NCBI GenBank assembly: GCA_025526995.1
Contig: JAHLKG010000004.1
Span: 186,001 to 250,000, forward strand
Source of the DNA: Powellomyces hirtus
Lineage: Eukaryota; Chytridiomycota; Chytridiomycetes; Spizellomycetales; Powellomycetaceae
DNA: 64,000 bases
Reading direction: 5' to 3'
The notes under the pieces are model-generated. The model had not been told where the DNA came from. It did not search any database and saw only the letters and a list, made by a program, of their open reading frames with translations. Positions 47,166 to 57,594 of this stretch are shown here, one piece after another (within the stretch, counting starts at the first letter, position 1; each line of letters starts with the position of its first letter). Both the position numbers and the translations under genes were made by a program.

Positions 47166-48744
47166 TCAATCGGCACAACGAGAGATTGGGGTGGGATAGG
47201 CAGAATTCCCACGCGAGCTCAATTGGCGCTCAGACGTCAATGAAACGTCTGCCAACGGTTCAGCTCTGGCGTCAGAATCATCAGCGTCAGAATCACTGAA
47301 AGTGTCGAAGAATGGATGCTCGAGAGCAGCTGCTGCTCGGATTCTTCCCACTGTATTGTACTTTAACATCTCCTGAGTAGAGGGGAATATCAGTTGACGT
47401 TTTTTCGATCAAGCGATCCGCTTCTGACAGTCCTCACCCTTGCCAGGCTGAGCACCTCCTTATCCTCTGCTTTGTCTTCTTTCATCACCAAGGCCAACTC
47501 TAGGCCACATGCGGCCGTTGCCCTTCCTTTCCGGACCCTGAGCCATTCGTGACACAATGGAAAATCACCGGGCTCTGGACTGCCCAACCACCTTGGTGCC
47601 GAGCCTGATGAGACTCTGTGCAAGACGAATAGCTATACATCACAGATGTATCTTACCTCTCCATATCGATAACCATCTGCACTTCTGACTGGCCCGGAAA
47701 CAGTAACGCTCCCCGGATCATCTCTGCATATGCTGACTTTAAAATCGCCTTTGTTCGAAATGGAAGTTGCGCGCAGTCCGATACGTACCGGCAAAGATGC
47801 ACCCAACACTCCATATGTCCACTTCATAAGAATACGTGTAGTGCTCGCCCATCATCAATTCCGGTGCGCGGTACGAGAGCGTGGTTGTCTGGTCATGGAA
47901 GATTCATAAGAATCCATGCAGGGCAAAACGCAAAGTCGGAAACCGTACCACTGGACTCAGACATTTGGATGGGCAGGCGATGACCCGGCTCAGACCAAAA
48001 TCCGCTATTTTCACTTGGTTATCCTTTGTGAGCAGTATATTTTCTACCATGCGCAATATGGTTACAAGATTGTTTGAGTTTTGAGATGCGCGGAACACTT
48101 TCTCGAACCTGGCTTCAAATCTCGGTGGAACACCCTGTTGGTGTGGCAGTAATTCAGGCCCTCCAAGATTTGCCGCAGAAACGTCTTTCAATAAATTATG
48201 ATTAGCCTCAGATCCGATTTTAGAACGTGGAAGTCTGATGGTGGCTACCCGAGTGGTTTTCATAGGCAGCTTCTCGTGCTTCACCAAATAGCGGTGTAAA
48301 TTGTTGGGGCAGAATTCGAGAACGAGAAACGCTCTGCATTTTTCAGGAGTTTCATCGATTACCGTCTGTTTGATTCTAATGTAGGTGATTATGCAGATTA
48401 GTACGTAGTTTGGTGTTGGGGCAAACATGCTCGAGTGCTCACTCAATGACGTTTTGGTGTCGGAGAATTGAGAGGTGCCCCAACTCCCGCACGACATCCG
48501 CCGGAAGGAATCCCTCCAATCCAAGATCTATTTGCTGATCTTGCTGATCTGTCCGCTTCACAGCGACGACCTCTTTCTTGCCTTTTCGTGTTGATGTCGC
48601 CTTGAACACGGCCCCAAATGCACCGCGTCCCAGCTGCGAGCTAACATCGTAGTTGTCCAAAATTCCTGATGGAAATTCATCATCCCGTGATATGAATGCC
48701 GATATCTCTTCGACAATTGTGACGGGGGATAAGTGGGATAACAT
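47166..48744 (-). CDS. CDK-like CMGC protein kinase
   Basis: Eight exons (48744-48443, 48375-48249, 48184-48109, 48043-47949, 47888-47789, 47723-47657, 47615-47438, 47372-47166) give 383 residues. All core kinase motifs are present: GRGAFGAVF (glycine loop), VVAVKR (ATP Lys), VVRELGHLSILRHQNV (C helix), HRDLKP, ADFGLS, LSYRAPEL and DIWSVGCIFAEMIRG. The last two are typical of CDK-like kinases. The cyclin-binding PSTAIRE helix is replaced by EGFLPADVVREL, so the cyclin partner is doubtful. Between LFPGQSE and the final helix the lobe is shortened and diverged (WLGSPEPGDFP). The C-terminal tail is Ser/Asp-rich. The exact CMGC subfamily is not clear. Confidence 0.85.
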
Positions 48745-49342
48745 TGTCTGAAAGCTGGCTGCGGGCAGGACGGCAAGTCAGCGAGCTGGTGCACTATGGC
48801 CAAGCACAATGGAATTTTGAAGCACCGTTCTCACGCGCCGACGCGTCACGCGTCTGTGCTGATGTCCGTCCGTCCGAACTTTCACAAGTATTGTCATTTC
48901 TGGAAGGCCCGATGAAGTAATACGAGATATTTATTGCCAAAGAATTTAGAACGCCACCTTCCGATTCGTATCTATAGCATGGTGCCAGCAATGGACTGAT
49001 GGAGAACATATGCAAGAACCTCACGCAGACCTACGGCACGTTTTCGTGCTTGCGAGCTCGTCCAATCATTTTTCCTCTCGGAGTCTTCAGACTGTCTGTG
49101 ATGCCGTAATGGTCTACCCATAGTTGCTAACGTAAACTTGTCTGACTTATTATGCGGACGATACTTGGCGACGATATTGTGAAAAGCATGTAGGTTTTGG
49201 TTCAGTCCCATGAGCCAGCATTTGGGCGCGACAAGCACCGTAACCATAGCGCAGAAGGAAAGGCGTCTCGGACCAGTGCACGCGGTCATATTAACATCCG
49301 TGGGTTTCGTATTGCAGTCAGATCTCGAATTGTCCATACGAC
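48745..49342. other. Intergenic upstream of the kinase
   Basis: It carries the kinase promoter. Frames on both strands lack domain features. Confidence 0.4.
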
Positions 49343-49757
49343 ATGGCTACTCCTACCACAAAAATCGACTCCACCGTTGGCGTAATGACTGGAAACACCG
49401 GGGCGACTCAGGTTTATGAGTGCCCGGCCGATCGCGCCGAAGGCCAGCTCGACCGCGGTACAGCGGGGTTGACCGCGTTATACGGTAGCTAGTGCTCAAG
49501 TCAAGGAAGCCAATAACCGATACGAGGAAGCCGATGCCAGAGTCGAAGAAGCCGTTACCCGAGTCGAGGAAGTCTGTGCCTGGTTCGAGAAAGCCAAGGC
49601 CCGAGCTGCGGAATCCAAAGCCAAGATCCGTGCATTGGAGGAGGAGAGGGGCAGTTTGATAAAAACGGGATTGGATGTCAGGGGATGCTGTAATCCCCGA
49701 ACACTGAAAAACACACACACGCACACACACGCACTGAGCTACCGTAACCAGTCCTGA
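49343..49757 (+). CDS. Possible small coiled-coil protein
   Basis: Exons 49343-49419 and 49493-49757 would give 113 residues. After MATPTTKIDSTVGVMTGNTG the second exon codes a regular heptad helix (NNRYEEADARVEEAVTRVEEV, FEKAKARAAESKAKIRALEEE) and ends in a His/Thr run coded by an ACAC repeat at 49709-49734. The heptads come from imperfect 21-bp repeats at the DNA level. The donor (GTGCCC) is weak, so the splice is uncertain and the gene could be a fragment. I do not recognise a family. Confidence 0.3.
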
Positions 49758-50023
49758 GGGGCGGCTACAAAGAAGAAAGTTGTGACTTTTTGCATACAGG
49801 GGGGGCGCCAATCTCTGGGTGACGTTTATAGAGTGCCATTCACATTTCTGCTCTTGGGCTGCTCTAAGAACCACACACGCTTCTTACCTGTGCGTAGGGT
49901 ATTGGATTGCTTGATCGCTCCAAGGTCACTGGTATGGGCATATGCGTCACACACCCTCTATGTCTATTACACCTCGCAGGATCTCAATCGGTGGGTTTGC
50001 CATGGATTCTGTAGTAATGCATA
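49758..50023. other. Short gap, no gene seen
   Basis: Nothing recognised between the coiled-coil candidate and the next minus-strand frame. Confidence 0.4.
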
Positions 50024-50527
50024 CTAGGAAAACACGATATTATATGCCCCTTTGATGGTACTTTGCACCCAATATGTAAAATCACTAGCGAATGATATGA
50101 TGTTTCCAATGGATACTTTTGTGTATCGTTCTGTTTGGTATATCAGTAAAATGTTCACTGGAAGCGGAGGTCCGTGCCGTTGTCTTTCAAGAAAACAGTT
50201 GTTCCCACATACTGTACAGTATAACATCTGCCCATACCCAAAGATCCAACGCGTTTGGTGTGGGGGTGTGGCGTCCGCAGCAGAAACTGTTGACAATTTG
50301 GACGTTCCCAGGACGTACTTGAAACTTTGGAACAGCTGTAAGGTTACCATATATTTGGCAACAATTTCACGGGTCATATCGATGCAACCGGAGAGGTACC
50401 AATACGAGGTCCTGGTGGAAGGTAGCATGAGCTGCTGCAGAGCTGAACTCAGCATGTCCAGGGCATTAACACCGAAAATATCACATAGAGCTTGCAAAGT
50501 CTCTTGCTGAAACGAAGATAACTGCAA
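50024..50527 (-). CDS. Unclear frame, faintly Sws1/ZSWIM7-like at its start
   Basis: An open frame of 167 codons begins near 50527. Its first 45 residues (IFGVNALDMLSSALQQL, PSTRTSYWYLSG) have the spacing ALD..., L..PS.R..Y..L.G seen just before the SWIM zinc motif in Sws1/ZSWIM7. A donor-like GTTGCA after YLS could end that exon. I could not find the expected CxC and CKH zinc ligands downstream on this strand. It may be a truncated gene or chance. It abuts the 5' end of the HAD-2H gene on the other strand. Confidence 0.2.
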   Translation of the reverse strand: MQLSSFQQETLQALCDIFGVNALDMLSSALQQLMLPSTRTSYWYLSGCIDMTREIVAKYMVTLQLFQSFKYVLGTSKLSTVSAADATPPHQTRWIFGYGQMLYCTVCGNNCFLERQRHGPPLPVNILLIYQTERYTKVSIGNIISFASDFTYWVQSTIKGAYNIVFS

Positions 50528-52089
50528 ATACCAGCGAGCCCATCACCAAGGTTTCGGTCGGAGAAACCGCCTCCACAGCTACTGTCCCCCCTCGACAAAT
50601 CACGAGACTGGAAGTCTTCGATTTCGATTCCACGTTGTTCCGGTCCCCTCTGCCCAACAAAGAATTGTGGTCTGATCAGTTGGCAGGCGCCCTGATATCC
50701 GATTGTGGATGGTTCCAAGAGCCGCGCACCCTTCTTCCGCCGTACATCCCAGAATGTCCAGACGAGTCATGGTGGCATGAGAAGACCATTTCGAATGTGC
50801 TCGAAAGCTTTTCTAGACGGCAGGATACACTGAGCGTGTTGCTGACGGGGAGGCGGTATGATCGATTTGGGGATCGGATCAAGCAGATGTGCAAGACGCA
50901 CGACCCACCGCTAGACTTTGATCTGTTCTTCTTCCGCGAAGGCAACGACCCGACAGCCGCGCTCTATCACTCGACAACGCTCGACTTCAAACTCGCGGTT
51001 TTGCACACGGTGCTGTCGTCATTCCCAGCAATCAGACATGTCGAATTTCATGATGATCGGAAAAGGCATTTGGAGTTATTTGCATCAAAACTGCAAAAGA
51101 TGCAGAACGAAGGGGAAATCGCGACGTTCGATGTACATCACGTGCTCCACGCCGAGACCAATGCACAGTATATGCCGCCAGACCTGGAACGCCAGTTGGT
51201 GGAGGAGTTGGTGGCTATGTGTAATGGCCGGATATTGTCTGCTAGACAGCGCGACGACCAAGCTCGGATGGGAACGCGATGTAGAGCTCATAGTCAAGAG
51301 TCGATTGACGGCTCGGAACAAGATGTCAGGACGTATCGCTTACAACGACGTATAAGCGCTTCGCTTTTCCGAGACCTGTTGGAGCTCACGCCACAAGTGC
51401 GTTACACCGGCATTTTCCTGGACGACAAGGACGCGCTGGAATTACAATCGCGGTATCCGCCAGCAGAGGATTGGTCACCGCGCTACCACCATGTGACAGT
51501 GTGCATGGGTCCGTCAAAGGAGGAGCTGGTCGAGCCTATGGGAGGAGTGGGCGCTCGGGTCAGCATGAAAGTTGTGGCTTACGGTCAGATAGCGGATAAA
51601 GTAACGGCGGTCAAGGTGGAAGCTGATTCGGACAGTACTCTAGTCTCCGATAACGAAACGCCTCACATCACGCTAGCCGTGGCTCCAGGCGCGAAGGCTC
51701 AAGCCAGCAACACAATCACACAGTGGATTCCATTATCAACACCATTTGTCATAAGCGGGACCATACAGGAGAAAGGTGTCATTGGATTGAAGACGGAGCG
51801 CGGGCCAGCGCAGATGAAGAAGAAGGATGTGTCGATCGGCGAACTAATCAAAAAGCATCATCCCAAGCTTCAAGGCCGGCAGATTGGGCTGGTGGTGAAA
51901 CATGTTGAGGAATGGATGGAGAAGACTTTTATTGAAAATCTGCAACAGAATTGTGCAAACATAGAATGGCATATACAAGGACTGGATACAACAAAGCTGG
52001 TCGAGTGCGCAAATGGCGATAGCCACAGTGCTTCAGATTCATCTGTCGCTTCAAACGGCACTTTAGAACCAAATACACAGTCTATGTAA
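50518..52089 (+). CDS. HAD phosphatase fused to 2H phosphoesterase (RNA-repair-like)
   Basis: The frame runs from an inferred acceptor at 50517 to 52089 (523 residues); the first exon with the ATG was not found. The N-terminal domain begins TRLEVFDFDSTLFRSPLPN, matching the HAD family used in Swiss-Army-Knife RNA repair proteins (catalytic Asp pair in VFDFDST, LLTGRR motif II, HVEFHDDR motif IV). The C-terminal half has HHVTV and PHITLAVAP, 173 nt apart, the paired HxT signature of 2H phosphoesterases. Such a pair could remove terminal phosphates and open cyclic phosphates on RNA ends. The tail has Lys-rich and Ser-rich low complexity. Starting at the first internal ATG (50635) would cut the HAD motif. 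Confidence 0.8.
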   Translation: MTANTSEPITKVSVGETASTATVPPRQITRLEVFDFDSTLFRSPLPNKELWSDQLAGALISDCGWFQEPRTLLPPYIPECPDESWWHEKTISNVLESFSRRQDTLSVLLTGRRYDRFGDRIKQMCKTHDPPLDFDLFFFREGNDPTAALYHSTTLDFKLAVLHTVLSSFPAIRHVEFHDDRKRHLELFASKLQKMQNEGEIATFDVHHVLHAETNAQYMPPDLERQLVEELVAMCNGRILSARQRDDQARMGTRCRAHSQESIDGSEQDVRTYRLQRRISASLFRDLLELTPQVRYTGIFLDDKDALELQSRYPPAEDWSPRYHHVTVCMGPSKEELVEPMGGVGARVSMKVVAYGQIADKVTAVKVEADSDSTLVSDNETPHITLAVAPGAKAQASNTITQWIPLSTPFVISGTIQEKGVIGLKTERGPAQMKKKDVSIGELIKKHHPKLQGRQIGLVVKHVEEWMEKTFIENLQQNCANIEWHIQGLDTTKLVECANGDSHSASDSSVASNGTLEPNTQSM

Positions 52090-52214
52090 ATATTTATTGA
52101 TATAGTACATCTGCTTTCTATAAAATTAGTTTTGAGCGAGCTACATCTGTACATAATTTTAGCTGGTGGAGATCCAATGCGCGCAATGGATATTGGTTTC
52201 ATGACCTTTGGGAA

Positions 52215-53667
52215 CTAGCGCAATTCCACGCCAAGGGTGGTGGCCGCTACGCGGCGGACTTCATCTTGTATCTTGTCAACCTCCTCGTTTGTACATGTTC
52301 TAGAAACCTGGTGTGAGAAACGCCTTGGTAGCCAATGAAGGCCCGCGTGTAATCCTCATACCTGTCCATGGAACGATAGTTGATGCGGAAACACCGGCTA
52401 ACCCGCTTAGTTTTCGGATGCTCAAACTTGTCAATCTGGGGTGGATGATGAGATATATGTGCATAAAAGTCCACCGTCGACGTGCATGACGACTTACAAG
52501 TTTCACATCTTCGGCCATGTCGCCGGCGACATCACGGACGACTTCAGCAAAATCATTGTCGTGGAAGCCTTCATTGCACCAGAAGCTGACATCCTTATAG
52601 CACGCAGGGTACTTGGAAAAAGGCTGGAACTTGACGATCTGTCCGGATGAGAATTGCGAAAGGAACCGCTCGTCACTGGACCAGAAGAGGCGAATATCCG
52701 GGATGTCAAACATCACCATGGCTATCCGTTCCAGTCCAAGGCCGAAAGCCCATCCCACTCTGTCTGCATTATTTGCATCGTCCATGATCTTCTGTTGGAT
52801 GACACCGCATCCCAACAACTCTAGCCAGCTTCCACGATACAGTACTTCCATCTCCCAGCTTGGTGACGTAAAAGGGAAGTAAGCTTCAATCCACCGAATC
52901 TCAAGATCCTTCTCTTCTCGAAACAGATCTCGGACCATTCCCTCTAGTGAGTGTCGAAGGTGTTGGTCTACAAGCTCTGCTTCGCGAGTCGTGTGCGCCA
53001 ATTGGACGGGATTTGTTTCAGAAAGCACGGCACCCTTGATGGACGTTCCCGCCACGTTCACGGCAGCCTCGGCTTCCAGATTCTTTCGATCAAATGTCCT
53101 CAGGCCCTCCATCTGATGAAACACCGGATAATGACTAACATCAATCTCATCCCGTCGGTATACGTCTGCCGTCAGCAGATAACCCTCGGCTTCTCGCGTC
53201 TTCAAGACCTCCGACTGGTGAGCGCTTGTATGCGTCCGCAAAACAGTGTTGGAGTTGATGTAATAGGTGTCAGTTGGTGCACGTCCTGGATGGTCGGCAG
53301 TGAAGAGCAGGGAATCGAAATTCTGTTGAGTTGTGACGGCCGGGTTCATGGAGTCAACCACTTTGTAGTTTTCGAAATGAGCCTCTATGCGTCGCTTCAG
53401 AATATTGATCGGATGATTGGGTTGCCTGTGCAGAAGGCGTGCCGTCTTGGCCGTTATGGTTGTCGTTACATTTGTGTTCTTATCGCGGGGAAATCGCTGA
53501 CCCAGAATTTCGACCGAGTCGTCTGCGGCTGGCGTGTTCAGGGATGCTAGATTCCGGCAAGGCCATGCTTGACATATCGGGGCTATCCTCCTGGATATCT
53601 GTGGAAGTAGGAAGCGATTGCTAAAAACTTTGGCTATGGGCCTGTAGCCCAGCCATCTTGTAGTCAT
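52215..53667 (-). CDS. MSF1: Mitochondrial phenylalanyl-tRNA synthetase (MSF1)
   Basis: Exons 53667-52498, 52435-52362 and 52299-52215 give 442 residues. The single-chain enzyme charges mitochondrial tRNA-Phe. It has a basic presequence, class II motifs (VFHQMEGLRTF, then GWAFGLGLERIAMVMFDIPDIRLFWSSDERFLSQF) and the C-terminal anticodon-binding domain of the FDX-ACB type (EDVKLIDKFEHPKTKRVSRCFRINYRSMDR). The last exon ends in TTLGVELR. The first intron reads through without a stop for more than 60 codons, so an unspliced model looks deceptively complete. Confidence 0.95.
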
Positions 53668-53712
53668 TGGCAAAACTATGAATTGTAAGCCACGCTGTTC
53701 ACGAAACTGTCA

Positions 53713-53918
53713 ATGAGCATGCGGTTGTTGCCATGGCGGAATACTGTCAATACGCGAGTCCTTTCAGCAATTTTGACGGGGTGCGTCTTTTTTGGGACTG
53801 GCTTTATTGTAATTTCAACAGATGCCTCAGCTTACGGTAGCTACACTATACTATTTCTCTCCAATGCCATCAACACTCAACCTCCTACACAGTCGCAAAC
53901 TCTTTGATTGAAATCTGA
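53713..53918 (+). CDS. Possible 49-residue membrane protein
   Basis: Exons 53713-53836 and 53893-53918 would give MSMRLLPWRNTVNTR, one hydrophobic span (VLSAILTGCVFFGTGFIVI) and a short tail. It is head-to-head with the mitochondrial PheRS gene, 45 bp away. A basic N-terminus with a single span is typical of small inner-membrane assembly factors, but no family is recognised. Confidence 0.3.
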
Positions 53919-54822
53919 TGCCATTGTTGGGTTCTCACATACAGAACCTCACTGCGATGGGTTTTCTGGGGTCATGTAAAGGATTTCCTTTTTAGTTTGA
54001 AGTTCAAGATCTGACGGTCGTGAAGTAGTTGTGCAAAACTACTAAAGATCATGTCTGGATTAACACACGCCTCACAAGAGATTTACATAAGCAAGTTCCC
54101 TCAATTCCGATTGAAGAGGTTCAGATAAAAATCTGGCATTCCGAAAACCATATGCAGGAAGCCTCCCATTCCATCATGTTGGTTAACAGCATCCTCTCAT
54201 CTCCAGAATCTCAAGGGCTTCGCCTAATATGTCAGACGAGATGCTATCAATCAATGTGCGCTTTATTCTCCATGGCTGAACCACCGAACTGTTACTGTGC
54301 TGGCCACAGATTTACAGCTTTTCGCTTATTGTTCAGCTGAACTCTGATCCTCAGTGCGTGAATGACTATCTTTTGCCAGACACCAGATGCTTTGTGGGTT
54401 AAGAAATGATCTGATCTTCATGCCCGCCTCCACGTAGCAGAACGCCTCATAGGATCTAAAGGAACCCCAGACATGCATTTCAATTCACCATCACCAATCT
54501 GATTGACACAAACGGCTGCAAGTGCTCCTGTCCCACTACCTGCCCCTGCCGTTTGTGTATCCCATCCAATCCACATGCATATTTCCCGCCAAAACCGAAT
54601 AGCGCGTCAAACGAGTCCGCTTGCTTACGCAATGCGGCGATGGTTGATGGCTTGGTAGCACTATTGTCCACGGTCGGGTTGGCTTGTGTTGCCCACATCC
54701 AGCGGCAAGGGCGTCCCACTTTGCAAAAAGCTTCTGCTGATCCTGCTACATCAATTGCACATCGTTGGCATTTGACGACCCCATAGACGTAACACCCCTC
54801 CTCACATCCCTCACATATTAAT
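53919..54822. other. Intergenic with a cysteine-rich frame
   Basis: No gene is certain. At 54517-54558 the plus strand reads CKCSCPTTCPCRLC, a metallothionein-like cluster of six cysteines, in a frame open to 54786. No proper start or splice site frames it. The stretch before 54823 should hold the tropomyosin promoter. Confidence 0.3.
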
Positions 54823-55636
54823 ATGGACAAGATTAAGGAAGTAAGTGCAGAATGTGCTGGTTGCGATGATGTCATGTGGTACCTTCGCGTCGACGCAATC
54901 GCGGAGCCATTTTCCATCACTGTCGGGGCACAACAAGGGATATGCGGCCAAATACGTTTTAAACAACAAAGTACATAAGTGGAGTGCTGATTTCCGTCTT
55001 TGTTTTCCACAATAGAAATTGGAGAAGCTCCGCATTGAGTCGGACTCGCACCAAAGCCGCGCCGAGAAGGCCGAAGCTGAAGTGAAGGAACTGAAGGCAG
55101 AGGTCGCCAAGCGCGAGACTGAGGTTCAAAGCCTGAACAACAAGGTTACGTTGCTGCAGGAGAATCTCGAACGCACAGAAAGACGCGTGGACGAGGTGAG
55201 CTACTTCCTTGTCGCCGGAATGTAAACTTTGTGAAGAACGCGACATAACCCGCAGTATCATGGTCAATGAATCAGGTGAAACTGAAGAAATCCGAGGGCG
55301 ACAAGGAGGAATCCCAATCAGAGGCTCTTCAACGAAAGGTGCAAATGCTGGAACAGCAACTGGAGGACAAGGACCGCAACTGGAAGGAGGCAACCGAAAA
55401 GTACTTATTGATGAGCCAAATGTGCAACGCGATTTTTCGAAGGACTTCTAGCTGATAGTTATCTTTTTGGTAGATCTCGTGGTTTGGAGCTAACAGCCGA
55501 GCAAGCTGAGCGCAAGGCGAAACAGCTCGATGCTGAGAAAGCTGACCTGGAGAAGCGATTGGAGGAGATGTCACAGAAATACAACGTTGTCAAGCAGGAG
55601 CTTGACTCCACCCTGAAGGGTCTGGAAGATCTTTGA
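54823..55636 (+). CDS. TPM1: Tropomyosin
   Basis: Exons 54823-54840, 55016-55195, 55276-55400 and 55474-55636 give exactly 161 residues, the fungal tropomyosin length. The whole protein is one heptad coiled coil (MDKIKEKLEKLRIESDSHQ to LKGLEDL) with no prolines, Lys/Glu rich. It winds along actin filaments and stabilises cables. The family end LDSTLKGLEDL is close to that of fission-yeast Cdc8. Confidence 0.93.
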
Positions 55637-55806
55637 GGAGAAACTGCAGCTGTATTAACTATGTCAAATTGCGGTCGTTAGACGGACAGCCCCGTCCTCA
55701 TGAAATGATATTTTAGCTCTATGATTATTACAAAAATTTGCAACAGATGATGTTTTGAGAAATGCCATGCTTTGCAATGTGACGTGGGGATGCAACCTGT
55801 TTGGAT

Positions 55807-57412
55807 CTATATCTCTTCAAACTCCTCTTCGTCGGAATCGTCCTCCGCCACTGCCGCGGTGGACGGTGATGTTCGCTTTGAACCGGGCTGAACATCTTCC
55901 TCATCGTCTTCTCTCGGTCTTTTGTGCCTATGAACTCAAAATTAGGAAACTCATCAACCACGATGTCACAGCACGAAACTTACGAGACGGTATCCTGGCC
56001 TAGCGCTTGAGCTTGAAGATTGGCGTAATACTGCGCCAATGCTGTATGACGAGAGCGATCACTTAGTTTCTCGCTAACATGATCACAGATTGCCAGAACT
56101 TACAATCCGCTTCCGCCTTGGCCCCATTTGCTTCCGCGCCGTGCGAAGCATCGCCATTGACTTCGTCCTTATCTTCTACCTCAATAACAATGTTTGCAGG
56201 AGCAGCTCCTTGTTCCGTGGAGAACGCTAATTCATGCTGCTCATGGGAGGCGCCAGATCCATCTCCTCCCGTGGTGTCTGCATCGGACACCCATCTACAG
56301 GTAATAAATAAGTGAGAGAACGCACACGGCACCATGAAACGGCAGCTACGTACTCTGGTATTATGAGCTTGTCCGTCTGTTTGAGCAGTTCAACAATAGG
56401 TTGACTCTCATTCATAAATCTTATGCGATATAACCGTTAGCGGCTCCCATCATTTCCACATGAGTTTCTGCTTAGTGTCATACTTTGTGTACTTCTCACT
56501 GACACCGGTGGAGTCTACTCCAGAACTGCCCACCTCGATAGGAATGTTGCAAATATCACACAACGGCATCATGTCGGCCGTTTTGTGCTACATCAATTGC
56601 AATGAGGTTCACCAGTACGGGACAATGCGCCGTGAACTATAATTACCAGCATCGCAAAGTCCAGAGCTGAGTATTCCTTCAGACATAAGGGGCATTTGTA
56701 AGGCATGTTCGCCATTTGCTATCAACCCAAATATCGCTCGTGAGGAGAGGTAGGCAAACACGGCCGCAGCTCGACATCCTACCATTTGCACTTCCTTTTC
56801 GATCATTTTTCCAATCTTGTAAATCTTCCATTTGACAACATCGACGAACAACTTGTAGTCGATGTAGTAATAGGATCTACTAATCTTTCGTTGCTGTTTG
56901 CCCTCCACAACAGGTCCGACCAACTCCGATCGTGCTTCGCTGGAAAGGTTATGCAGGTCAGCAACTCCTTGCGCGACACTCGAAAGCTGCAGCTCAACTA
57001 ACACTTTGAGAAGGCCATCCAGCTTCAGCTTTCCGCATATTTTGTGAAGTTCTTTCGACTGCACTCTCAGAGCCTTTGCGAGTTCTTCGTCTCTCTGACT
57101 GGAGGTGAAGGAATTCACATTAACAATTCGGATTAGATACGCCCAGATAGTTCGACAGCAAGACAGACGGCTGATAGCATCATGAAATATCTTCCGAAAG
57201 TGTAAACTACAGCTTTGCTTCTGTACTAGACTATCTACGATTCGAGGTCTTCGGGAATTTAAACGTGAAACTCACGAGTTGACTTTCAACAAGATGTCAA
57301 ACACAATGACATGTTTTGGCTCATAGTATGCTCTCGCCACGAGGGAAACTAGCTTCCGCAGGATATCTTTCGCTGCTGCAGCATCTTTCGCACTCCGGGT
57401 CGTCGACGCCAT
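55807..57412 (-). CDS. TFA1: Transcription factor IIE alpha subunit (TFA1)
   Basis: Eight exons (57412-57276, 57098-56783, 56718-56647, 56587-56484, 56419-56354, 56294-56104, 56041-55984, 55918-55807) give 351 residues. TFIIE-alpha recruits TFIIH to RNA polymerase II initiation complexes. The winged-helix part (LRKLVSLVARAYYEPKHVIVFDILL, ELAKALRVQSKELHKICGKL, YYYIDYKLFVDVVKWKIYKI) is followed by a zinc ribbon CPLC...CDIC, split between exons 3 and 4. The acidic C-terminus ends in DDSDEEEFEEI. The first 40 residues are shorter than in yeast. It is head-to-head with EAF3, 182 bp apart. Confidence 0.92.
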
Positions 57413-57594
57413 GTCAAAATGTCAAAACCAAAGAGCAAACTTCTGAATGATGATGTCCTCCCTTTATTCGAGAGTCACACAATGGCGCGCCCCACGTGTG
57501 GCGACCTGCTGCGCTTCAGCAAGTTCAGAACTTCGGACCCGATTGGAGAATTCGATATTTCCGGCAGACTTTCATACGCGCAGATCTACCCTCA
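57413..57594. promoter_or_regulatory. Compact divergent promoter TFA1 / EAF3
   Basis: Only 182 bp separate the two start codons, so the genes very likely share regulatory DNA. An ATG at 57419 opens a frame of its own that is out of phase with the EAF3 chromodomain and is not used in my model. Confidence 0.6.

Noticed and set aside
52300..52497. Readthrough C-terminus of mitochondrial PheRS
   Set aside because: The open frame through intron 1 gives unrelated sequence, while splicing restores the conserved anticodon-binding domain.
54480..55010. 176-codon minus-strand frame with CxxC pairs
   Set aside because: It overlaps the tropomyosin first exon and promoter, has no family match, and its cysteine spacing fits no known zinc motif.
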